Assembly (NCBI GenBank): GCA_903863375.1
Contig: CAIPBT010000005.1
Span: 1 to 57,277 of the forward strand
Direction: 5' to 3'
DNA length: 57,277 nt
Source of the DNA: an uncultured Ferrovum sp.
GTDB lineage: Bacteria; Pseudomonadota; Gammaproteobacteria; Burkholderiales; Ferrovaceae
In this document: positions 25,479-33,599 of the stretch, piece after piece
Numbering within the stretch: the stretch's first letter is position 1
Layout of the letters: every line of letters starts with the position of its first letter
The notes under the pieces: generated by a model
The model's database searches: none
Told to the model about the DNA's origin: nothing
The model's input: only the letters and a program-made list of their open reading frames with translations
Made by a program: the position numbers and the translations under genes

Positions 25479-27185
25479 TCAGTCACCGAAACGGTCGTTC
25501 AGCTGCATGCCAAAGTCCTGAATGGCCGTTGCTGACAGACCCGTCACGGTGGTGGTGCCCGTCTCCGTACCCTGCGCGACCACGTAGTCACCCACAACGA
25601 TGGATGCCAGGGTGAGGGCGGCGGCGTTATGTCCCCGTCCGACCACCGTGGTGGCACCGGTGCCGCTCGCGACGCTGGTGACCGTGACGCCATCCACCGT
25701 CAGCGTCACGCCACTGCCGCTGATGCTAGCAACCTTGCCGCCCAGCGCGACCACGTTATTGGCCGGCACGATCGCGAAGGATGTGGCCACCAGAGTGTTG
25801 GTGGTCGGGTCCAGGTAGCCCTGGATCGCCACGCTAGGCGGCGTGCTCAGCGCATTGATGTAGGTGGCGAAGGTGGTGGCATTGAAGGCCGAGGAAGTGC
25901 CGCGCGGCACGGTGCGGTCTTCGAGTCGGGTCATTGCGTTCACGGTCACAGTCGTGCCGAGCACACCTACCGAAAACGGCGCAGCCGTACCGCTCACCGC
26001 GCCGGCCTTCAGCGTGTCGGCGATCAGGAACGGGTTATTCTGCATGGCAGCGCTGTGTTCGATGCTGATGGCAGTCGCGGCGATGCTCAGGTCGGCATTC
26101 ACCGTACCGGCCACCTCCACCACATCGCCTACAGCCGGCAGCGTCAGCGTGCCCGCTTCGATGGTCAGACCCTGCAGCACAAAGCTCTTGGCGGTGGTGT
26201 CGACGCTCGCCACCTTGCCTTCCACTTCGACTGACGAGCCCGCCGTCAGGGCGGCCACCTTGCGCTGCTTCAGCACATCGGGCGTAAAGGCCACCGAGAT
26301 GGCCGTACCACCGGTGGTCACCGGCACCAACGTCTTGCCACGGGCCGTCACCACATTGCCCACCGCAAAATTGCAGGGCACGGCGGTGGTGCAGGCGGCG
26401 CTGCTGGTCAGCTGCAGACCACCCATCGTGAATTTCGGCTCGGTCGCATTGACGGCCGAAAGCGGGCCTTCGGCATGGAACACCGGCGTGGTGCCAGGAT
26501 CCACCACCCGGACCAGACTGGCCTGGATGATCGGCCCGGCGCCGGCCGTGGCGCTGGTCGCCAGGAAACCATACACCTGAACGCTCAGCACGCCCGTGGT
26601 CGAACCGCAGGTGAAGCTGCCGCCGGTGGCCTGGTAACACGTGGTGTTGCCGCCGGTAGCTGCGCTCACAAAACCAGTCTGGTCGACGATGGCCGTGCAG
26701 GCGCCGGTGGTAGCCGAGACGCAGGCGCGGGCATCCTTGATGGTGGCAGTACCAACCGCGACGGTCTGGCCCATCACGCTGAGCGTGCCAGCCGTGCTGT
26801 CTGAATAATCGACATAGCCGCGGGCCAGCGGATGCACGTGGATTTCGGATGCAACAGGCGCGGCGGTCGTGCTGGAGGCTGCGGGAACCACGTCCACCTG
26901 CATACCCACGGCAAGGCCAGCAGCCGTGGTGCCCGTGGTGGTGGCGGCGGTGGTGGTGCCGGCGTCGTCATCAATCACGCTGGCAGACGTCGTATTGAAC
27001 TCATGGCCGTTGACGAACACGCTGCCGAAAGCCGTGACCGTGCCCGAGGACAGGGCGGTGGGCGCGGCCTGGGCTGCGGTCGGCGCGACCGAATTGCCGG
27101 CCATCGAACCACCGCCGCCGCCGCAGGCGGCGAGCACCAGCGCGGACGTCAGACCGAGCGCGAACTGCAAGCTGGAGATACGCAT
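25479..27185 (-). CDS. DUF5666-domain lipoprotein
   Basis: A 568-residue envelope lipoprotein. The lipobox LAAC places the lipidated Cys at residue 21, followed by a Gly5 run. The rest is Thr/Ala/Val-rich and built of repeated beta-rich OB-like segments (GTVTAFGSVFVNG, GKVASVDTTAKSFVLQGLTI, GKVASISGSGVTLTVDG) typical of DUF5666 repeats. Two cysteine pairs lie between about 155 and 195. ATG at 27185 has AGGAG upstream. Function unknown; possibly surface or periplasmic binding. It converges with the chemotaxis operon across the terminator at 25396. Confidence 0.85.
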   Translation of the reverse strand: MRISSLQFALGLTSALVLAACGGGGGSMAGNSVAPTAAQAAPTALSSGTVTAFGSVFVNGHEFNTTSASVIDDDAGTTTAATTTGTTAAGLAVGMQVDVVPAASSTTAAPVASEIHVHPLARGYVDYSDSTAGTLSVMGQTVAVGTATIKDARACVSATTGACTAIVDQTGFVSAATGGNTTCYQATGGSFTCGSTTGVLSVQVYGFLATSATAGAGPIIQASLVRVVDPGTTPVFHAEGPLSAVNATEPKFTMGGLQLTSSAACTTAVPCNFAVGNVVTARGKTLVPVTTGGTAISVAFTPDVLKQRKVAALTAGSSVEVEGKVASVDTTAKSFVLQGLTIEAGTLTLPAVGDVVEVAGTVNADLSIAATAISIEHSAAMQNNPFLIADTLKAGAVSGTAAPFSVGVLGTTVTVNAMTRLEDRTVPRGTSSAFNATTFATYINALSTPPSVAIQGYLDPTTNTLVATSFAIVPANNVVALGGKVASISGSGVTLTVDGVTVTSVASGTGATTVVGRGHNAAALTLASIVVGDYVVAQGTETGTTTVTGLSATAIQDFGMQLNDRFGD

Positions 27186-27603
27186 ATGTTTGAGACTCCT
27201 AATCCGGGGGGGCTAGCTATCTGAACCGCAAGGCGCGAAGAAAAATGCGCTACGCATGCCGATGGTAATCGAATTTATCAACGTGGGATATTATCCCGCG
27301 CAGCCTTTACCAGATTTTGCACAATCTGGCGTAGACCCCTGACGCGTGGTCAGTTTGTGCAAAATACAAGCCACGCTTCAGCGACGGGCAATGGAGTCAA
27401 ACGCAGCCGGGAAAGTTCACGTCGACCAGGAAGAAGCCGCTGACCGTTGCCACAAGATAACGCCGGCGCGCCTGCAGTCGCTTCAGGAGGGCACCAGCCC
27501 GGCTGCAGTCGCTTCAGGACAACGCCAGCACGCCTGCGTTGCCTCGAGACAGTGCCAGCACGCCTGCGTTGCCTCAAGACAGCGCCAGCGCGCTGCGGGT
27601 GGC
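27186..27603. other. 418-nt region between DUF5666 gene and carbonic anhydrase gene
   Basis: The right part is the tandem repeat at 27462-27605. The left part holds the palindromes near 27285-27297 and 27310-27329 (CCAGATT/AATCTGG with a 6-nt loop), likely promoter territory for the DUF5666 gene. No gene was supported. Confidence 0.6.
27285..27297. promoter_or_regulatory. Palindrome in the DUF5666 promoter region
   Basis: GGGATA-T-TATCCC is a perfect 13-nt dyad about 100 nt upstream of the DUF5666 start. On the coding (minus) strand it contains GATAAT, close to a -10 hexamer, so a bound repressor would block RNA polymerase. Function is inferred. Confidence 0.35.
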
Positions 27604-27605
27604 TC
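27462..27605. repeat. Five degenerate 30/31-nt tandem units after the carbonic anhydrase gene
   Basis: Unit anchors (gccagca-like) lie at 27462, 27493, 27524, 27554 and 27584, i.e. periods of 31, 31, 30 and 30. The most alike copies share gccagcacgcctgcgttgcc. The array touches the 3' end of the carbonic anhydrase gene. Units are contiguous without spacers, so this is not a CRISPR. Confidence 0.75.
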
Positions 27606-28284
27606 AGGAAAAGGCCGCGGTGCCCGTAGCGGAACGACGCGCCAACACCGCTTGCGCTGCCTGCTGCGCCTGGTGCTCAAGATCCCCAGGGCCGGATACC
27701 GACAGACCGAGATCGGTCACCAGACCATCGCTCAGGCCATATACCCAGGCGTGTACCGTCAGGTTCTGGCCGCGCGCCCAGGCATCCTGGATCACGGTGG
27801 TGCGGGCGGCGTTCACCACCTGTTCCACGGCATTCAGCTCGCACAACACATCATGCTGCTGCTCGGTCGGGATCTGCGCTAGCAGGCCCTGATGCTTGAA
27901 TTTGACGTCCTGCACATGCCGCAGCCAGTTGTCGCTCAGCCCGAGCCTGCGGTCGTGCAGGGCACATTGCACGCCGCCGCAGCCGTAGTGACCCACCACC
28001 ATGATGTGACGCACCTGCAGGATGTCAACAGCAAACTGCATGACCGACAGCGCATTCAGGTCGGTGTGGTTGATCACGTTGGCCACATTGCGGTGCACGA
28101 AGAGTTCACCCGGCAGCAGACCAACGATCTCGTTTGCCGGGACACGGCTGTCAGAACAGCCAATCCACAGATACTGGGGGGCCTGCTGCTGCGACAGTGT
28201 CGGGAAGAAATCCGGTTTGGTGCGCCGGATGGTCTCAGACCACGCACGGTTGTTGTCGAACAGGGTTTGCACAAGGTCGGCCAT
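27604..28284 (-). CDS. can: Beta-class carbonic anhydrase
   Basis: Zinc enzyme (226 aa) interconverting CO2 and bicarbonate. Zinc ligands: Cys43 and Asp45 (CSDSR), His99 and Cys102 (HYGCGG). NEIVGLLPGELFVHRNVAN and the C-terminal VHAWVYGLSDGLVTDLGL are family segments typical of the E. coli Can group. ATG at 28284 has GGAGG nine bases upstream. It is divergent from the TAXI gene. The last about 12 residues (RRSATGTAAFS) border the tandem repeat array. Confidence 0.95.
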   Translation of the reverse strand: MADLVQTLFDNNRAWSETIRRTKPDFFPTLSQQQAPQYLWIGCSDSRVPANEIVGLLPGELFVHRNVANVINHTDLNALSVMQFAVDILQVRHIMVVGHYGCGGVQCALHDRRLGLSDNWLRHVQDVKFKHQGLLAQIPTEQQHDVLCELNAVEQVVNAARTTVIQDAWARGQNLTVHAWVYGLSDGLVTDLGLSVSGPGDLEHQAQQAAQAVLARRSATGTAAFS

Positions 28285-28453
28285 GAGTGAATGCCTCCAC
28301 AACAGGTGAGCTCTGGAAGGTACCCGAAGCCTGTCGGCAACGGCAAGCGGAGTGGTTGGACCAGGCTTGCGTTTCCCGGGCCGCACCGTCAATCTGCGCA
28401 CACCTGCGGTCTGGAATCCCTGCCACGCCGCGAACCTTTCTGTCGGTAACCTT

Positions 28454-29941
28454 GTGGCCACCCGAGACCAACTTGCTGCTTTCACCACCCGGCTGCGCGA
28501 AAGTGCGGCGCGCCGGTCCACGGTGTCCCTCTCCGATCTGCTGGTGACGATCGCCCCGCCGGTGATCGTGTTCGTGCTGATCGTAACGGCCTGTTTCCAC
28601 TTCCTGAAGCCCCTGCCCCCGCGCACCATGATGATTGCCACCGGCAATGCCCGGGGCATCTACAGTACGTATGCCGAACACTACGCCCAGCTGTTCCGGA
28701 CGGCCGGCATCACCCTGAAGGTGATGCATACGCAGGGGGCGGGCGATAACCTGGCGCTGCTCAAAGACCCTGCCAACCATCTCGATGCCGCCATCCTGCA
28801 GGACGGTGTTGCGCCGCAGGACGATCCGGCAGTGCGTTCGGTTGGCGCCATCGGTTACGAGCCGATCTGGGTGTTCTATCGCAGCCCGCGCCCCTGGAGC
28901 CGACTGTCTGACCTTGCCGGCAAACGGGTCAACATCGGCCGCTGGGGCGCTGGATCGCAGTTTTTTGCCCTGGAGGTGCTGCGCGAGGCAGGTCTGACGT
29001 GGAATGTCGAGGCGTTTGACCCACCCGGTCACAATGTCCATCTCACCACGCTGAACGGCCAGGAGGCCCTCGACGCCCTGCGCGCCGGGCAACTCGACGC
29101 CGTGATCACGCTGGGCGATCCAAGCGCGGCAACCGTGCAGGCCTATTTTCACAGCCCCGGGGTGCGGGCGTTGTCCCTCACACAGGCCGAGGCCATCGCG
29201 CGCCACCGGCCTTTCCTGCACCGCATCACCATTCCGCGCGGTGGCATCGACCTGAACGCCGACCTGCCGGATGCTGATCTGGAGACCATTGCCACAACGT
29301 CGGTGGTGTACGTGCGCGCCGATGTGCATCCGGCGCTCGTCACCCTGCTGTCGCAAGCCATGCGGGAGACCCACGGCGAACCGGGCCTGCTCAACGCCAA
29401 GCACGAATTTCCGTCGGACAAGGACCAGACCGTGCCGCTGCACGCCCAGGCTGAGCGCTTCCTGCGCAACGGGCCACCACTGCTGATGCGCTATCTGCCA
29501 TTCTGGCTCGCCACCCTGCTCGACCGCACGTTCGTGGTGGTGGTGCCGCTGCTCGCTCTGCTGATTCCGGCTACCCGGGTGATTCCTCAGGTCTACACCT
29601 GGCGCATCCGCCGGCGACTGGATCGCTGGTATGGCGAGCTGAAATTTCTGGAGAGCGAACTCGGCCGCGACGATATCCAGGCCGAGCGCAACCTGCTGCT
29701 TGACCGGTTGGCGTGGATCGAACAACAACTGGAAATGCTGCGCCTGCCTCTCTCGTTTTCCAACCAACTATATGTGTTGCGCGAGCACCTCGAACTGGTC
29801 CGGCGTCGCGTGCTGCGGGTCACGAGGGCTTCGATCGAGGCGGCCGCGGTGACAGCACCGGTCACGGCGGCAGTTTCACCATCACCGTTACCGGGTGTAT
29901 CGGCGTCACCGGGTGTATCTGCGCCAGGGGGCAAGACCTGA
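28454..29941 (+). CDS. Membrane-anchored TAXI-family (TRAP receptor-like) protein
   Basis: TAXI-type solute-binding protein fused to membrane anchors (about 495 aa). An N-terminal helix (LLVTIAPPVIVFVLIVTACF) precedes the binding domain (MMIATGNARGIYSTYAEHYAQLF, GAGDNLALLKDPANHLDAAILQ), which lies in the periplasm. A second helix (TFVVVVPLLALLIPATRVI) is followed by a cytoplasmic coiled coil (RRRLDRWYGELKFLESELG). No TRAP membrane subunit gene is adjacent, so it may signal or stabilise rather than transport. The start is uncertain: GTG at 28454 gives a sensible short tail, while GTG 28352 and GTG 28523 are alternatives; none has a strong ribosome-binding site. The C-terminus ends in two 18-nt units (PGVSAS/PGVSAP). 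Confidence 0.8.
   Translation: MATRDQLAAFTTRLRESAARRSTVSLSDLLVTIAPPVIVFVLIVTACFHFLKPLPPRTMMIATGNARGIYSTYAEHYAQLFRTAGITLKVMHTQGAGDNLALLKDPANHLDAAILQDGVAPQDDPAVRSVGAIGYEPIWVFYRSPRPWSRLSDLAGKRVNIGRWGAGSQFFALEVLREAGLTWNVEAFDPPGHNVHLTTLNGQEALDALRAGQLDAVITLGDPSAATVQAYFHSPGVRALSLTQAEAIARHRPFLHRITIPRGGIDLNADLPDADLETIATTSVVYVRADVHPALVTLLSQAMRETHGEPGLLNAKHEFPSDKDQTVPLHAQAERFLRNGPPLLMRYLPFWLATLLDRTFVVVVPLLALLIPATRVIPQVYTWRIRRRLDRWYGELKFLESELGRDDIQAERNLLLDRLAWIEQQLEMLRLPLSFSNQLYVLREHLELVRRRVLRVTRASIEAAAVTAPVTAAVSPSPLPGVSASPGVSAPGGKT
29891..29926 (+). repeat. Two 18-nt units at the 3' end of the TAXI gene
   Basis: Copies at 29891-29908 and 29909-29926 begin ccgggtgtatc and encode PGVSAS then PGVSAP, in frame, five codons before the stop. 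Confidence 0.7.
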
Positions 29942-30062
29942 TCGCCGCAGTGACCAGCACTGCGTGGTCGGCATGGCGCATGTGGTACAGCACGGTCTGC
30001 TCATCGTATTTCCTACAGCGCGGTCGGCACAACAGACGCAGGCACAATCGGCCACGCTGACG

Positions 30063-30242
30063 CTACAGGCGCAGCCCGCGCATGGCTCGCCGCAGCAGTG
30101 CCATCTGCGCAACCAGGCGCGGACAGGCGGCGCAGATGCGCAGGTGCAGGGACAACAGCAGACGCGCGTGCCAGGGCAAGACCTGGTCCTGGGAAGCCAG
30201 GATGTGCGCAGTTGCGTCTTTGCAGGTGTAGCGTAGTTTCAT
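30063..30242 (-). CDS. Small zinc-type anti-sigma factor
   Basis: A 59-residue protein with the ZAS motif H-x3-C-x2-C (His33, Cys37, Cys40 in HLRICAAC), found in zf-HC2 anti-sigma factors that bind ECF sigma factors and release them on thiol or metal stress. The ATG overlaps the sigma-factor stop (ATGA). No membrane helix is present, so it should be cytoplasmic. It is too short for most gene callers to notice easily, but the coupling to the sigma gene makes the call good. Confidence 0.8.
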   Translation of the reverse strand: MKLRYTCKDATAHILASQDQVLPWHARLLLSLHLRICAACPRLVAQMALLRRAMRGLRL

Positions 30243-30799
30243 ACGGTCCGGTGGTTGAACCACTTCACTTCAAGGCAGGTACGCAGTTTCAGCCGCGCCC
30301 GGTGCAGAAGAACCCACAGATTGGTCGCCGAGATGCCGACGGCCTTACAGATTTCCGTCGTTTCCAGTTCCATCCACTCACGCATCAGAAATACCCGCGC
30401 CATCTGCGGCGGCAGCGCTTCCAGGCACAATTCCATAACGACCATGAACTGCTGTTCCTGCAGGGAGGCATCGGGATTTCCCCAGTCAGCCGGGGGATGC
30501 AGATAATGACCATCAGCGCGGAAGCTGAACTCGGTCTCATCCTCGCCAGCCACTTCCCAGCTCAGGGGCACCTCGCGCTGTCGCCGGCGCAGCTGGTCAA
30601 CCAGTTTGTGCTTGAGAATGCCGATCAGCCACGTGGAAAGCTGGGAGCGTCCGGCAAAGTCCTGCGGCCGCTCCAGCGCGGCAAGCAGGGTCTCGGAGAC
30701 CGCGTCCTCGGCCCATGCGTCATTGCGCAGCTGTAGCCGCGCGTAGCGCAACAGCTGTCCGCGCAGGCTCTCCAGGATCTGGCCATAATCGTTTTCCAT
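30239..30799 (-). CDS. ECF-family RNA polymerase sigma factor
   Basis: A 186-residue extracytoplasmic-function sigma factor. Region 2 is LLRYARLQLRNDAWAEDAVSETLLAAL with FAGRSQLSTWLIGILKHKLVDQLRRR; region 4 is LPPQMARVFLMREWMELETTEICKAVGISATNLWVLLHRARLKLR. Coupled downstream gene: a ZAS anti-sigma. It is divergent from a cytochrome b/molybdopterin oxidoreductase operon, with a candidate ECF promoter (GTAAGG-N16-CGAC) between, so it may control that operon in response to oxidative or sulfur stress. This target is inferred. Confidence 0.93.
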   Translation of the reverse strand: MENDYGQILESLRGQLLRYARLQLRNDAWAEDAVSETLLAALERPQDFAGRSQLSTWLIGILKHKLVDQLRRRQREVPLSWEVAGEDETEFSFRADGHYLHPPADWGNPDASLQEQQFMVVMELCLEALPPQMARVFLMREWMELETTEICKAVGISATNLWVLLHRARLKLRTCLEVKWFNHRTV

Positions 30800-30843
30800 G
30801 CCGGCATCCTGCCCCAGCAGCCACTGGCCGGCAAATACTGCCT

Positions 30844-30869
30844 GTAAGGAAGCGCCCCCGTCCGGCGAC
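30844..30869 (+). promoter_or_regulatory. Candidate ECF-type promoter of the cytochrome b/molybdoenzyme operon
   Basis: GTAAGG, 16 nt, CGAC, 43 nt upstream of the cytochrome b start. It has the shape of ECF promoters (short -35, C-rich spacer, CGAC/CGTC-type -10) and faces away from the adjacent sigma gene. No second copy was found before the sigma gene itself, so autoregulation is not supported. Confidence 0.3.
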
Positions 30870-30912
30870 AGAGCATGGCACCATCTTTTTTCCTCACTGC
30901 AGGTTGACGGCC

Positions 30913-31521
30913 ATGACCCCTTCCCTGTCCTCCCCCCCGCCGCTGATCCATCCCATCTGGGTTCGACTGATGCACTGGAGCAATGCCCTCGCCTTTCTGG
31001 TGCTGCTGACCAGCGGCTGGCGCATCTACAACGCTTCTCCCTTCCTGCCCCTGCATATTCCCGCCGACGTCACCCTGGGTGGCTGGCTGGGCGGTGCCCT
31101 GCTTTGGCACTTTGCTGCCATGTGGCTGCTGGTGGTCAATGGTCTGCTCTACCTCACTGTCGGACTGGCAGGTGGCCGCCTGCGGGAACGGCTTTGGCCG
31201 ATCCGGCTGCCCCTGCTGTGGCAAGACCTGGTGGATGCCCTGCGCGGTCGCCTGAACCACGTCGATTTGCGGCACTACAACCAGGTGCAGCGGGCGGCCT
31301 ACGTGTTTGCCGTGCTGGACATCGTGGTACTCGTGATGTCGGGCCTGGTGCTCTGGAAATCGGTGCAGTTCCCGCTGCTGCGCACGTTGCTGGGTGGATA
31401 TGAAACCGCGCGGCGGGTGCATTTCGCCGGCATGGCCGGTGGCTTTGGCTTCCTCTGCGTGCACGTGCTGATGACCCTGCGCTTCCCTCAAACCCTGCGC
31501 GCCATGTTGCTTGGGCGCTGA
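30913..31521 (+). CDS. Cytochrome b561-type membrane protein
   Basis: A 202-residue integral membrane cytochrome b with four helices. His-containing helices are visible at WVRLMHWSNALAFLVLL, ALLWHFAAMWLLVVNG and RRVHFAGMAGGFGFLCVHVLM, consistent with haem-b ligation of the Ni-Fe-hydrogenase-cytochrome type. The next gene, 16 nt on, is a molybdopterin enzyme, so this is likely its quinol-side electron partner, in the way MsrQ serves MsrP, though this protein is of a different family. ATG 30913 with AGG upstream. Confidence 0.88.
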   Translation: MTPSLSSPPPLIHPIWVRLMHWSNALAFLVLLTSGWRIYNASPFLPLHIPADVTLGGWLGGALLWHFAAMWLLVVNGLLYLTVGLAGGRLRERLWPIRLPLLWQDLVDALRGRLNHVDLRHYNQVQRAAYVFAVLDIVVLVMSGLVLWKSVQFPLLRTLLGGYETARRVHFAGMAGGFGFLCVHVLMTLRFPQTLRAMLLGR

Positions 31522-31537
31522 TTGCGGAGCAAATACC

Positions 31538-32395
31538 ATGACAACCCGAAAATTCCGCCAGACCCCCGGCAGCGTGGTTCGGGGCGACCAGGCCGCCGCC
31601 TCGGTCGAGCCGGCCCCGCCGACGGCGCAGACCCCGATTCTCAGCACGCCTGATCGCGCGCTACTGCTGAAGGACAGCAGCCGGCTGTTGCAGGCTCCGG
31701 CCCGCCGGCAATGGCTGCGTGGTGCCGTTACTTTGGGTGGCCTCAGCCTGCTGACGGGCTGCGAGATTGGTGGCGGCAACCAGGCAGAGCAGTTCCTGAA
31801 AGCCGTATCCCGTCTGAATGACCGCGCCCAGGGACTGCTGTTCGATCCGAACCACCTGGCGCCGACATACACGGAAGCCGAGGTCACCCGGCCATTTCCG
31901 TTCAACGCGTTTTATGATGTTGAAGAGGTGACCGAAGTCGAGGAATCGGACTGGCAGCTGTCGGTAAGCGGTCTGATCCAGGACCGCTCGCCCTGGACGC
32001 TGGCCGGGCTGCGCGCCCTGCCCCAGGAAGAGCAGATCACCCGGCACATCTGCGTGGAGGGCTGGAGCGCCATCGGACGGTGGGGTGGCGTGCGGTTCAG
32101 CCAGTTTCTGCAGCGGATCGGGGCCGACACCACAGCACGGTTTGTCGGCTTCCGCTGCTTCGATGATTACTACACCAGCATCGACATGGCCACCGCCTTG
32201 CATCCGCAAACCCTGCTGACGCTGACCTATGACGGGCAGGTGCTGCCCAAGGAATATGGCCACCCCGTCAAGCTGCGCATGCCAACCAAGCTGGGCTACA
32301 AAAACCCGAAATACATCGCCGAACTCTTTGTCAGCAACGTCAATCCTGGCGGGTACTGGGAAGACCAGGGCTACAACTGGTTTGGCGGAAGCTGA
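31538..32395 (+). CDS. Exported molybdopterin-dependent oxidoreductase (sulfite-oxidase fold)
   Basis: A 285-residue periplasmic molybdoenzyme of the sulfite oxidase/MsrP superfamily. After a 50-residue N-terminus, RR at 56-57 with WLRGAVTLGGLSLLTGC looks like a twin-Arg signal ending in a lipobox (Cys75). The molybdenum-ligating Cys is Cys172 in HICVEGWSAIGRWGG. FRCFDDYYTSIDMATAL and YGHPVKLRMPTKLGYKNPKYI are family segments. The start at 31538 has GGAG upstream. Paired with the cytochrome b gene, it could reduce oxidised methionine or S/N-oxides in the periplasm; the substrate is not shown by sequence. Confidence 0.9.
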   Translation: MTTRKFRQTPGSVVRGDQAAASVEPAPPTAQTPILSTPDRALLLKDSSRLLQAPARRQWLRGAVTLGGLSLLTGCEIGGGNQAEQFLKAVSRLNDRAQGLLFDPNHLAPTYTEAEVTRPFPFNAFYDVEEVTEVEESDWQLSVSGLIQDRSPWTLAGLRALPQEEQITRHICVEGWSAIGRWGGVRFSQFLQRIGADTTARFVGFRCFDDYYTSIDMATALHPQTLLTLTYDGQVLPKEYGHPVKLRMPTKLGYKNPKYIAELFVSNVNPGGYWEDQGYNWFGGS

Positions 32396-32511
32396 CCCGG
32401 ATCCGGCGGCAAGAATGTTACCGAAACCTGCCTGGCTAACAGCGAACAGCGAGCAACCAGTAGCCACCTGCTGATCGAGCGCAATCACGACCTGCCGACA
32501 GAGACCAGCCA

Positions 32512-32536
32512 CCGGGCGTTCAGCAGGAACGCCCGG
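32512..32536. terminator. Hairpin between convergent operons
   Basis: Perfect 9-bp stem CCGGGCGTT / AACGCCCGG with a 7-nt loop, 116 nt after the molybdoenzyme and 12 nt beyond the stop of the convergent lipoprotein gene. T-tracts are poor on both sides, so efficiency is uncertain. Confidence 0.45.
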
Positions 32537-32548
32537 CGGGGTTGCGGT

Positions 32549-33226
32549 TTACTCGGCGATCTTCAGCCATTTGGCCGTGCAGGTCTGCACGTCCGGGTAA
32601 TACCCCTTCTCGGGGCAGAACCAGCGCGAACCCGCTTCGGCTACCGGGGGAACGGTTGCCGTGCTGCCATGGGCCGGTGCGGAACCTGCCGGCGGCACGG
32701 TACCGCCGCCGTGGGACGGCGCCGACCCGACGGGTGGCGGCGGCACGGCCAGGGCTGAGCCAGCGGCCACCTTGGTCACCCGGGTAACACCGCTGCCCGA
32801 GGTCACCATCACGCGGTCACCGACCGCAAAGGCTTCATCGGCGCCCTGGGTGATGGCCGATAGCTTGCCGTTGTCAAACTGCACCGTGACCTCGACGCCA
32901 GTTTGCCGGCTCGCGGAGTTTTCAATGGCTGAACCGGCCACCCCGCCGACCACCGCACCTGCCACGGTGGCAAGACCGCTGCCATTGCCCCGGCCGACGC
33001 TGTTGCCAGCGATGGCCCCGGCGACCGCACCGGCGAAACCGCCAAGGCCGCTACGCGTGCCATCGATGTTCACCGCCCGAACGCTCATCACAGTGGCCAG
33101 ACGGACACTCTGCTCACCGCGCACCTGGTAGCGGCCGTAGTCCGCACCTCCCACCGGCGTGGCGCAGCCCGCCAGCAGGGTGCTGGCGGCTGCGAGGGCC
33201 AGCAGGCCTGTCTGCATTGTCTTCAT
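32549..33226 (-). CDS. Glycine-zipper outer-membrane lipoprotein (SlyB-like)
   Basis: A 225-residue lipoprotein. The lipobox LLAGC gives Cys21. Residues about 65-115 form glycine-zipper segments (GGFAGAVAGAIAGNSVG, VAGAVVGGVAGSAIE) like those of SlyB/PcP-type outer-membrane proteins. A beta-rich part follows, then a Pro/Gly/His-rich linker with repeats (GSAPSHGGG, GSAPAHGS), and finally a Cys/Tyr module (WFCPEKGYYPDVQTCTAKW). That module recurs in the next protein upstream. ATG 33226 has AAGGA upstream; a second ATG two codons earlier is possible. Envelope integrity role likely. Confidence 0.85.
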   Translation of the reverse strand: MKTMQTGLLALAAASTLLAGCATPVGGADYGRYQVRGEQSVRLATVMSVRAVNIDGTRSGLGGFAGAVAGAIAGNSVGRGNGSGLATVAGAVVGGVAGSAIENSASRQTGVEVTVQFDNGKLSAITQGADEAFAVGDRVMVTSGSGVTRVTKVAAGSALAVPPPPVGSAPSHGGGTVPPAGSAPAHGSTATVPPVAEAGSRWFCPEKGYYPDVQTCTAKWLKIAE

Positions 33227-33239
33227 GATCATCCTTGCC

Positions 33240-33599
33240 TTAGTAAGTGGCTGAACCGTCTGGCACAACCTTCATCCAGGGTTGCGCGCAGGTCGGCACA
33301 TGCGGGTAATAGTCGTTGCTGCTGGCGCAGTAGTATTGGTACACCACCTGCGATGCCGGAGTGGCCGCCGGCACCGCCACCACTGTGGTGGGTGGCGTGG
33401 CGTAAACCACCGCCGGCGCGACCGGGTAGTAATACGGATAGTAGGGATCGGCATATAGCGGAAAACCGAGATTGATGCCGATGCCGACGCGTGGACCGTA
33501 ATAACCGTGATAACCATAACCATAGGCACTGGCGGTCTGGCTGGCACCGAGACCCGCGATGCCCAGCGCCAGGATGGTGGCTGCGATGACTCGTTTCAT
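33240..33599 (-). CDS. Small exported Tyr-rich protein with C-terminal Cys/Tyr module
   Basis: A 119-residue secreted protein. The signal peptide covers residues 1-25 (ASA cleavage), then a Tyr/Gly/Pro-rich segment (YGYGYHGYYGPR), a Val/Ala/Pro linker, and a C-terminal module YYCASSNDYYPHVPTCAQPW. The module shares C-x5/6-YYP-x-V-x-TC-x3-W with the lipoprotein that follows 13 nt downstream. ATG 33599 has GAGGAG upstream. It is probably periplasmic or surface-attached; function unknown. Confidence 0.8.
   Translation of the reverse strand: MKRVIAATILALGIAGLGASQTASAYGYGYHGYYGPRVGIGINLGFPLYADPYYPYYYPVAPAVVYATPPTTVVAVPAATPASQVVYQYYCASSNDYYPHVPTCAQPWMKVVPDGSATY

Noticed and set aside
27462-27605. 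Possible CRISPR array
   Set aside because: Units are contiguous with no spacers and diverged; no cas genes nearby.
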